A stretch of 26,890 bases of DNA from a virus. Below, one piece after another: positions 7,132 to 12,706 of the stretch. Made by a program: the position numbers and the translations under genes. The stretch is taken from the IMG/VR virus record IMGVR_UViG_3300042731_001194, positions 1-26,890 of that record, one strand, 5' to 3'. The notes under the pieces are model-generated. The model saw nothing but the letters and a program-made list of their open reading frames with translations, made no database searches and was not told where the DNA came from. Every line of letters begins with the position of its first letter. Positions within the stretch are counted from its first letter, which is position 1.

Positions 7132-7270
7132 GCTTTACGCAATTAACTTTTTATCATTTGCTGTTTCAATGACAGATATAGAACCTGCGCTTAAAATAAT
7201 GCTTTTAGTAGTTACTATAGGTTATACTGCAAATAAGTGGTATCATCTTGCGAAAAGTAAAAAGAAATAA
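7112..7270 (+). CDS. 52-aa small membrane protein, holin-like
   Basis: ATG at 7112, stop TAA at 7268-7270. It overlaps the previous gene by 20 nt in another frame and ends 3 nt before the peptidase start. There are two hydrophobic stretches, about 9-20 (YAINFLSFAVSM) and about 26-40 (ALKIMLLVVTIGYTA), separated by a short TDIEP turn, followed by a basic end (KWYHLAKSKKK). A tiny two-segment membrane protein with a Lys-rich tail placed directly before a peptidoglycan hydrolase is the hallmark of a holin or holin partner. A larger 3TM-type holin candidate follows at 8690, so this could instead be an antiholin or pinholin. It fills what would otherwise be an empty 140-nt gap. Confidence 0.65.
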   Translation: MAGADLKLYAINFLSFAVSMTDIEPALKIMLLVVTIGYTANKWYHLAKSKKK

Positions 7271-7273
7271 AAA

Positions 7274-7729
7274 ATGATTAGCAAGCATATATCTGATAAA
7301 GAGGGCAACTATTCAAGGACTGCTTTAAGACTTGGCATAGACAATACCCCTGAACCATATCACTTGGTTAATATGCAGGTTATTGCTGAGCTAGTTTTTG
7401 AACCGCTTAGAGAATGGGTTAAAGGACCCATTAAAATTAATTCATTTTACAGATGTAAAGAATTAAATTCGGCTATAGGCGGAAGTGTTAAATCTCAACA
7501 TTGCGAAGGTAGAGCAATTGATATTGACGATACATTTGGTTATAAAACCAACGCGGAAATGTTTGAGTATATAAAAAACAACTTAGATTTTGATCAATTA
7601 ATTTGGGAATTCGGAGATGACAAAAATCCGGATTGGGTGCATGTTAGTTATGTTTCAGTTGATGAAAATAGAAGGAGAATATTAAAAGCTTATAAGCTTG
7701 ATGGTAAAACAAATTATAAAATTATATAA
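7274..7729 (+). CDS. Endolysin, M15-family peptidoglycan peptidase
   Basis: 151 aa Zn metallopeptidase that probably cuts the stem peptide of peptidoglycan (M15 D-Ala-D-Ala / L-Ala-D-Glu type). The core shows NSFYRCKELNSAIGGS, then SQHCEGRAIDID, giving ligands H76 and D83 of the SxHxxGxAxD motif. Then FDQLIWEFGD contributes E112 as a candidate base, and PDWVHVSY contributes the third ligand H123. The length is normal for a single-domain enzyme. There is no signal peptide or cell-wall-binding domain, so export must rely on a holin, and holin candidates flank it on both sides. Function is inferred from motifs. The same fold is sometimes a tail-borne lysin, but the surrounding lysis genes favour endolysin. 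Confidence 0.88.
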   Translation: MISKHISDKEGNYSRTALRLGIDNTPEPYHLVNMQVIAELVFEPLREWVKGPIKINSFYRCKELNSAIGGSVKSQHCEGRAIDIDDTFGYKTNAEMFEYIKNNLDFDQLIWEFGDDKNPDWVHVSYVSVDENRRRILKAYKLDGKTNYKII

Positions 7730-8013
7730 TGGCATACACACAAAACTCGCCGCTTAATAAACTTAGAAAAACAACTAAAGGCAAAGGTCGTCATTTTTTA
7801 ACAGCCAAAGAAGGCGCTGGAATGACAGCTGCTGGTAGAGCTGCATATAATAAAGAAACTGGTGGTGATTTAAAAGCTCCTCAGCCAGGTGGTGGCAAAC
7901 GTAAAAAAAGTTATTGTGCTAGATCTAAGGGTCAAATGGAAATGCACAATATAAATTGTTCAAAAACACCAGATAAAAGAATTTGCGCAGCAAGACGCAG
8001 ATGGAAATGTTAA
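7729..8013 (+). CDS. Basic Cys-containing conserved phage protein
   Basis: 94 aa, starting at a TAATG junction with the endolysin. It has a characteristic pattern: SPLNKL at the N-terminus, then HFLTAKEGAGMTAAGRAAYN, then DLKAPQPGGGKRKKSYCAR, and a C-terminal CAARRRWKC. I recognise this arrangement (GAGMTAAGRAAYN, PGGGKRKKSxCAR, RRWKC) from small proteins scattered through marine and other tailed phages and some large viruses. Their function is unknown. The strongly basic charge and paired cysteines suggest nucleic-acid or metal binding, but that is inference. Confidence 0.75.
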   Translation: MAYTQNSPLNKLRKTTKGKGRHFLTAKEGAGMTAAGRAAYNKETGGDLKAPQPGGGKRKKSYCARSKGQMEMHNINCSKTPDKRICAARRRWKC

Positions 8014-8034
8014 TTAACAAATAAAACAAATATT

Positions 8035-8244
8035 ATGCCAAACATTAGTAAAAAAACAGCTTACGACGTTAAAGAAGCAAGTAACCAATCGCTTACTGCG
8101 TCGGCCAGAAAAAATTATGCTAAAAATGCTCAAGCCGGAATGAAAGATGACAGTCCTATGTCTATGTACGGATCTCCCGCTAAAATGAATAACTCTCCAA
8201 TGAAAATGAAAGGTTCTTGGATGAGTAAGCATTGCTCAAAATAA
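8035..8244 (+). CDS. Met-rich SPMxM-repeat small protein
   Basis: 69 aa. The N-terminal half is a helical region (SKKTAYDVKEASNQSLTAS). The C-terminal half is low-complexity, with the repeated element S-P-M-x-M / S-P-A-K-M (DDSPMSMYGSPAKMNNSPM, then KMKGSWM) and a CSK end. Such Met/Lys/Ser-Pro repeats recur in small Bacteroidota-phage proteins, but I know of no function. It is probably disordered. It is preceded by an ACAAATAAAACAAATATT leader and followed at TAATG by the next tiny gene. Confidence 0.6.
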   Translation: MPNISKKTAYDVKEASNQSLTASARKNYAKNAQAGMKDDSPMSMYGSPAKMNNSPMKMKGSWMSKHCSK

Positions 8245-8402
8245 TGGAATCCAAAGGTTTAGGCGACACTGTAGAAAAGATAACTAAAGCAACTGGTATT
8301 AAAACAGTTGTTGATAAAGTATCAGAGGGGCTTAATATACCTTGTGGTTGCCAAAAAAGAAAAAAAGCCTTAAATAAAATGTTCCCATATAATGGCGTTT
8401 AA
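8244..8402 (+). CDS. 52-aa CGC-motif phage mini-protein
   Basis: ATG at 8244 (overlapping the previous TAA by one base), stop TAA at 8400-8402. The sequence runs GLGDTVEKITKATGIKTVVD (helical), then a short linker and CGCQKRKKALNKMFPY. I recognise the C-terminal C-G-C-x-x-R-x-x-x-L-N-x-x-F-P-Y element from many small phage proteins. The two cysteines with basic flanks could form a metal or redox site. It overlaps the next gene by 11 nt. The function is unknown, but the coding case is good: motif conservation and a tight junction on both sides. Confidence 0.75.
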   Translation: MESKGLGDTVEKITKATGIKTVVDKVSEGLNIPCGCQKRKKALNKMFPYNGV

Positions 8403-8700
8403 GTTAAATAATCCCCCTTATTTAATTGATAACACACCTATCTATAATGTAGATTTAGGTAATGATATTTTAGGTAAAGCTAATAAAAATGGCAGTATAT
8501 TAATAAACAAAAATATAACTGATCCAGGAAAAATAAAAAAAGTTATTGAGCACGAGAGGGTTCACATTGATCAAATAAAACGAGGCGATCTTGATTATAA
8601 TGATAGTGCGGTATTTTGGAAGGGTAAAAAATATCCTAGATCAAAAATGAAAGAAGGTGCTAAAAACTTACCTTGGGAAAAAGAAGCTTATGGAAAATAA
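8392..8700 (+). CDS. Mini-zincin with HERVH motif
   Basis: 102 aa. Residues 54-58 read H-E-R-V-H, a perfect HExxH zinc-metalloprotease signature in a helix (KVIEHERVHIDQI). A conserved-looking PWEKEAY lies near the C-terminus (residues 94-100), supplying Glu residues that could be the third zinc ligand, as in gluzincins. Between them come GDLDYND and FWKGKKYPR. I associate this arrangement with small predicted peptidases of phages and bacteria. It has no signal peptide or TM segment. It could process a phage or host protein or simply be a structural zinc-binding protein. Activity is unproven, but the two motifs together make a zincin fold likely. Confidence 0.75.
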   Translation: MAFKLNNPPYLIDNTPIYNVDLGNDILGKANKNGSILINKNITDPGKIKKVIEHERVHIDQIKRGDLDYNDSAVFWKGKKYPRSKMKEGAKNLPWEKEAYGK

Positions 8701-9142
8701 AAAACCATTTAAAGAAACTGGCTTAGGCAAATTTTTATTAGGTGCTGGATCTACTATAATTGATGTAGTTGGAGATGTGCTTCCGGACAAAGGTCTTTTA
8801 GGAGTTGTTAAAAATTTAATAGATAAAGATCCAGATTTAAGTGAAGACCAAAAAGCCGAAGCTCACGATAGATTAGTAGAACTTTACAGATTAGAAGTAG
8901 CTGATAGAGATTCTGCTAGAAAGAGAGAAGTAGCATTAAGAAAACACGGAACTGACTGGATGTTCAATTTAACTGGTTTAGTTGGATTGGCAGCTTTTGC
9001 ATTTTTAGTTTATACAGTAGTTACTACAGAAGTGCCGCAATCAAATAAAGAAATTTTTATACATTTGTTAGGAATAGTAGAAGGAGTTGCTTTAAGTATT
9101 TTTGGATATTATTTCGGCTCCGCAATTAAAGATAATAAATAA
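8690..9142 (+). CDS. Holin, 3TM (GTA-type) family
   Basis: 150 aa from the ATG at 8690, preferred because it overlaps the previous gene by only 11 nt; an in-frame GTG at 8657 would add 11 residues. A Gly-rich hydrophobic N-terminus (GLGKFLLGAGSTIIDVVGDV) precedes a charged helix (DLSEDQKAEAHDRLVELY, RDSARKREVALRK). Two membrane segments follow at about 93-112 (NLTGLVGLAAFAFLVYTVVT) and 122-145, ending GYYFGSAIKDNK. This matches the Holin_3TMs / GTA holin layout. It would form lesions in the inner membrane to release the M15 endolysin encoded 1 kb upstream. The family is recognised from the pattern, not by search. Confidence 0.75.
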   Translation: MENKKPFKETGLGKFLLGAGSTIIDVVGDVLPDKGLLGVVKNLIDKDPDLSEDQKAEAHDRLVELYRLEVADRDSARKREVALRKHGTDWMFNLTGLVGLAAFAFLVYTVVTTEVPQSNKEIFIHLLGIVEGVALSIFGYYFGSAIKDNK

Positions 9143-9151
9143 CAATTAATT

Positions 9152-9168
9152 AAATTAAATCAAATCAA
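9152..9168 (+). promoter_or_regulatory. Pentamer A/T translation leader
   Basis: AAATT, AAATC, AAATC units followed by AA lead straight into the ATG at 9169, echoing the leader of groEL (4346-4365). No Shine-Dalgarno sequence is present. Confidence 0.4.
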
Positions 9169-9432
9169 ATGAAAAAAGTACAAGAAAACACAAACGAACA
9201 AAAAATTACAAAAGAACAATTAACTAAAATTCAAGAACAACAAAAACAATTGTCTGATATATTAAAAGACGTAGGATTTGTTGAGGTTCAAAAACACGCC
9301 TTATTACATAAGCAAGCTGGTCTTAATGAAGAAATTGAAAAGTTTAAGGCGGAGTTAGAGGAACAATATGGAGCCATTACTATTGACATAGAAACAGGCA
9401 CTTATACAGAAATAGTTAAAGAAGAAAAGTAA
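9169..9432 (+). CDS. Short coiled-coil protein, prefoldin-like in layout
   Basis: 87 aa. An N-terminal helix with heptads (QLTKIQEQQKQLSDILKDVG), a short linker (FVEVQKHALLHKQ), a second helix (LNEEIEKFKAELEEQYG) and a C-terminal beta strand (AITIDIETGTYTEIV). Helix-linker-helix of this size is widespread in tailed phages, annotated only as a coil-containing or prefoldin-like protein. It heads a run of tightly coupled genes reaching into the terminases. Prefoldin function would fit with the phage chaperonins, but the sequence shows only the coiled-coil architecture. It has no TM segment and no cysteine. Confidence 0.65.
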   Translation: MKKVQENTNEQKITKEQLTKIQEQQKQLSDILKDVGFVEVQKHALLHKQAGLNEEIEKFKAELEEQYGAITIDIETGTYTEIVKEEK

Positions 9433-9659
9433 TGTCATCTGTTATAAGAAAAATAAGTATAGGTTCTGACTATAAGAACGACGCTATGCATTACGCTGTT
9501 GGCCAATCGGTTTATGGCGGTCACGAAATAGCTTATATTTTATTTGACGAAAAAGATAGCTCTTATAACATTCACATAAAGAAAAACAGCGAGGTAATGC
9601 CATGGAAGAAGTTTAATTCTAACATGGCAATATCCGTTGAATATGATCTTGAGTACTAA
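9432..9659 (+). CDS. Conserved small phage protein of unknown function
   Basis: 75 aa, all-beta looking (RKISIGSDYKNDAMHYAVG, GGHEIAYILFDE, YNIHIKKNSEVMPWKKF, ISVEYDLEY). The IRKISIG..YK..AMHY.VGQ.V opening and the central WK are a pattern I have seen in small proteins upstream of packaging genes in marine phages, without a known role. It starts and ends at TAATG junctions, so it is co-translated with the coiled-coil protein before it and the tandem GroES-like protein after it. It may be a partner of one of these, but this is inference. Confidence 0.65.
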   Translation: MSSVIRKISIGSDYKNDAMHYAVGQSVYGGHEIAYILFDEKDSSYNIHIKKNSEVMPWKKFNSNMAISVEYDLEY

Positions 9660-10264
9660 TGAGAAGTATTTACGACTTCATTGTGAAGCCAGTTGGCAAA
9701 CGCTATGACAACGAAAAAAAGGTTGGTGATAAAACACTTATTACAAATACGTCAATAGAAAGTTTTAAATCTGTAAATAATTATGCTGAAGTAGTAGCCA
9801 CTCCTTTAGCTTATGAAACAGGCATAAGTGTTGGCGATATAATAGTTGTGCATCACAACGTGTTTAGAAGGTTTTATGATATTAGGGGTAAACAAAAAGA
9901 TAGCAGGTCAATGTTTATTGATGGCCTGTATTTTGTTGCTCCAGATCAAATATATTTATATGGGAATACTAAAAAATGGAAAACTTTTAATGATAGATGT
10001 TTTGTTGTTCCTATTGAAAATAAAGATAGCTTTTCTCTTGAAAAAGAGCAAGAGCTTGTTGGTATACTTAAATACGGCAATAGTTCCTTACAAGCGCTAG
10101 GAATCAATCCTGGGGACCTTGTTGGATATACTCCTGGCAGCGAATTTGAATTTGTTGTTGATGAAAAGAAATTATACTGTATGAAATCAAATGATATTGT
10201 AGTTAAATATGAATACCAAGGAAACGAAAAAGAATATAATCCAAGCTGGGCAAAAAGCAGTTGA
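9659..10264 (+). CDS. Tandem GroES-like (double Cpn10) protein, second co-chaperonin candidate
   Basis: 201 aa that divides into two similar halves, each with the Cpn10 order of elements. Half 1 (about 5-101): first strand DFIVKP, a long flexible loop (about 16-40) where the mobile loop belongs with TLITN as a GGIVL-like core, then YAEVVATP, ISVGDIIVVHHN, MFIDGLYFV and DQIYLY. Half 2 (about 109-187): DRCFVVP, a shorter loop, ELVGILKYG, INPGDLVGYTPGSEFEFVVD, KLYCMKSNDIVVKYEY. The VGDIIV / PGDLVG and C-terminal DI strand blocks align with VGDIVIF and SDILAI of E. coli GroES. Two Cpn10 domains in one chain occur in plant chloroplast Cpn20. This protein is coupled to genes on both sides, next to the terminases. 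GroES fold without co-chaperonin activity is possible. Confidence 0.6.
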   Translation: MRSIYDFIVKPVGKRYDNEKKVGDKTLITNTSIESFKSVNNYAEVVATPLAYETGISVGDIIVVHHNVFRRFYDIRGKQKDSRSMFIDGLYFVAPDQIYLYGNTKKWKTFNDRCFVVPIENKDSFSLEKEQELVGILKYGNSSLQALGINPGDLVGYTPGSEFEFVVDEKKLYCMKSNDIVVKYEYQGNEKEYNPSWAKSS

Positions 10265-10481
10265 GGAATTAATAAAAGTAGCTAGAGAAAAAATAGTTGA
10301 TTCAGATGACGACATATCAGCTGATAGACTAAAAAATGCTGCTGCTACAAAAAAACTAGCAATATTTGATGCATTTGAAATACTGTCTCGAATTGAACAA
10401 GAAGAGCAGTTGCTAAATGATGAATCAGCAGATTCTCCGCAAAAAAGCTTTAAAGGATTTGCTGAAAATAGATCTAAGTAA
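10209..10481 (+). CDS. Probable small terminase subunit
   Basis: 90 aa, helical and acidic at the end. The central stretch, SDDDISADRLKNAAATKKLA followed by IFDAFEILSRIEQEEQ, is a pattern I associate with small proteins placed directly before the large terminase in marine phages. It overlaps the preceding gene by 56 nt, an unusually long overlap, and it ends at TAATG against the large terminase, so it is co-translated with it. A small terminase recognises the genome packaging site and regulates the motor. No clear HTH is visible in the N-terminus, so the assignment depends mainly on position and the helical pattern. The long overlap leaves the start uncertain, since there is no later Met. Confidence 0.5.
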   Translation: MNTKETKKNIIQAGQKAVEELIKVAREKIVDSDDDISADRLKNAAATKKLAIFDAFEILSRIEQEEQLLNDESADSPQKSFKGFAENRSK

Positions 10482-12706
10482 TGTACGAGCAATCGCTATA
10501 TAAAATATTACCTGATCATATTAAGGCTAAAACCATTAAAACCCAAAACAGGTATAATAAATGGGAATATGGTTATAATAAAGAACACGATGTTGTTGTT
10601 ATAAGCAAAACAGGCAAGATTGGAGAAATATATGAGATACAAGGATTAAAGATAGCATTACCATACATAGATAACGCTTATTCAAGATCCGAAAATAAAT
10701 TAGAACAATATTGGGAATCTCATAAAATTCCAAGTGAACTATCAAAGATTAAAACAATTTTTGAATGGGACACTTTTCCTGATCACTTTAAAAACAGATG
10801 GTACGAATATATTGACCAAGAGTTTGAGTACAGGGAAAAAGGTTTTTCTTTTTACAACAAAGGCGTTCCAACTTATATTACTGGAACTCACTATATGTAT
10901 TTGCAATGGACTAAAATTGATGTTGGACAACCTGATTTTAGGGAAGCAAACAGATTATTTTTTATTTTTTGGGAAGCATGCAAAGCTGATCCTCGCTGTT
11001 TTGGAATGTGCTATCTTAAAAATAGACGATCAGGGTTTAGTTTTATGTCAAGCGCAGAAATAGTTAATCAAGCGACTATTTCTTCAGATGCTAGATTTGG
11101 AATATTATCAAAATCTGGATCGGATGCTAAGAAGATGTTTACAGATAAAGTTGTACCAATATCTATTAATTACCCGTTCTTTTTTAAGCCTATACAAGAT
11201 GGTATGGATAGGCCAAAAACAGAATTAGCTTATAGAGTTCCAGCTTCAAAAATTACTAGAAAGTCTGTAGACAAAGTTTCTAAAGATAAAAACGAATTAC
11301 AGGGGCTTGATACTACTATTGACTGGAAAAACACTGGAGACAACTCCTATGATGGTGAAAAATTAAAACTTCTGGTACACGATGAATCCGGTAAATGGGA
11401 AAGACCTGATAATATATTAAATAACTGGAGGGTTACAAAAACAACCCTAAGACTTGGTAGCAGAATTATAGGTAAGTGTATGATGGGTTCAACATCAAAT
11501 GCTTTAGATAAAGGAGGAGAAAACTTTAAAAAACTTTATTATGACTCAGATGTTACCAAAAGAAACCGCAATGGACAGACTAGTTCAGGATTATATTCTT
11601 TGTTCATACCTATGGAATGGAACTACGAGGGGTTCATTGATACTTATGGAATACCTGTATTCGACACTCCCGAAAAACCAGTTGAAGCAGCCGACGGCTC
11701 TTTAATTGAGTATGGGGTTATAGAGCATTGGCAAAATGAAGTTGATGGTTTAAAAAATGATCAAGACGGATTAAATGAAATGTATAGACAGTTCCCTAGA
11801 ACAGAACAGCATGCATTTAGAGACGAAGCAAAGCAATCTCTTTTTAATCTGACAAAAATATATCAACAAATAGATTATAATGAAGATTTAAGAAATACTT
11901 CAATTATAACTACTGGAAGTTTTTCGTGGGAAAACGGTATAAAAGATACTAGAGTTATTTTTAATCCTCATAAAGACGGTAGATTTAAAATAAGCTGGGT
12001 ACCACCTAAACATCTCCAAAATCAAGTGATAATAAAGAATGGTACTAAGTGGCCGGGTAATGAGCACTTAGGAGCTTTTGGATGCGATAGCTACGATATA
12101 TCCGGTACAGTTGATCAAAGAGGCTCTAATGGTTCGCTGCATGGTTTAACTAAGTTTTCAATGGAAGATGTGCCACCAAACCATTTCTTTTTAGAATATA
12201 TATGCAGACCGCAAACAGCGGAAATATTTTTTGAGGATGTTTTAATGGCGTGTGTTTTTTACGGTATGCCAATATTAGCAGAAAATAATAAGCCTAGACT
12301 TTTGTATCATTTTAAAAGAAGAGGCTATAGAGGTTTTTCAATGAACCGCCCTGATAAAATTTGGAATAAACTATCCGTAACTGAAAAAGAAATAGGTGGA
12401 ATACCTAACTCTAGTGAAGATATTAAACAAGCTCACGCAGCTGCTATAGAGACTTATATAGAGCAGCATGTAGGTCTTTTAGATACAGGATATGGTGATA
12501 TGTATTTTCAAAAAACATTAGAAGACTGGGCAAGATTTAATATAAATAATAGAACAAAGCATGACGCCTCGATTAGTAGTGGATTGGCTTTAATGGCGTG
12601 CAACAAACATAGATATGTACCTGTTAACAAAATAGAAAGAAAACCAATTGATTTAGGTTTTAAAAAATATAACAATGATGGTAGTACCTCAAAAATTATA
12701 ATATAA
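10481..12706 (+). CDS. terL: Terminase large subunit (packaging ATPase/nuclease)
   Basis: 741 aa motor that translocates and cuts DNA at the portal. ATPase: a degenerate Walker A, K180-N-R-R-S-G-F-S187, within CYLKNRRSGFSFMSSAEI; Walker B LLVHDE with D301-E302; coupling motif region GSTSNALDKGG (336-346). Between the halves comes the typical YRQFPRTEQHAF block (435-446). The nuclease half (about 530 on) opens with GAFGCDSYDISG, where D536 and D539 are candidate metal ligands, and continues with FLEYICRPQTAEIFFEDVLM, an RNase-H-like layout. The N-terminal 150 residues are longer than in many terminases. It starts one base into the previous stop and ends directly before the portal ATG, so the packaging genes form one transcript. 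Confidence 0.9.
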   Translation: MYEQSLYKILPDHIKAKTIKTQNRYNKWEYGYNKEHDVVVISKTGKIGEIYEIQGLKIALPYIDNAYSRSENKLEQYWESHKIPSELSKIKTIFEWDTFPDHFKNRWYEYIDQEFEYREKGFSFYNKGVPTYITGTHYMYLQWTKIDVGQPDFREANRLFFIFWEACKADPRCFGMCYLKNRRSGFSFMSSAEIVNQATISSDARFGILSKSGSDAKKMFTDKVVPISINYPFFFKPIQDGMDRPKTELAYRVPASKITRKSVDKVSKDKNELQGLDTTIDWKNTGDNSYDGEKLKLLVHDESGKWERPDNILNNWRVTKTTLRLGSRIIGKCMMGSTSNALDKGGENFKKLYYDSDVTKRNRNGQTSSGLYSLFIPMEWNYEGFIDTYGIPVFDTPEKPVEAADGSLIEYGVIEHWQNEVDGLKNDQDGLNEMYRQFPRTEQHAFRDEAKQSLFNLTKIYQQIDYNEDLRNTSIITTGSFSWENGIKDTRVIFNPHKDGRFKISWVPPKHLQNQVIIKNGTKWPGNEHLGAFGCDSYDISGTVDQRGSNGSLHGLTKFSMEDVPPNHFFLEYICRPQTAEIFFEDVLMACVFYGMPILAENNKPRLLYHFKRRGYRGFSMNRPDKIWNKLSVTEKEIGGIPNSSEDIKQAHAAAIETYIEQHVGLLDTGYGDMYFQKTLEDWARFNINNRTKHDASISSGLALMACNKHRYVPVNKIERKPIDLGFKKYNNDGSTSKIII

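Noticed and set aside
8657-8689. GTG at 8657 as start of the holin
   Set aside because: Gives a longer overlap with the mini-zincin. ATG at 8690 gives an 11-nt overlap and a typical N-terminus.
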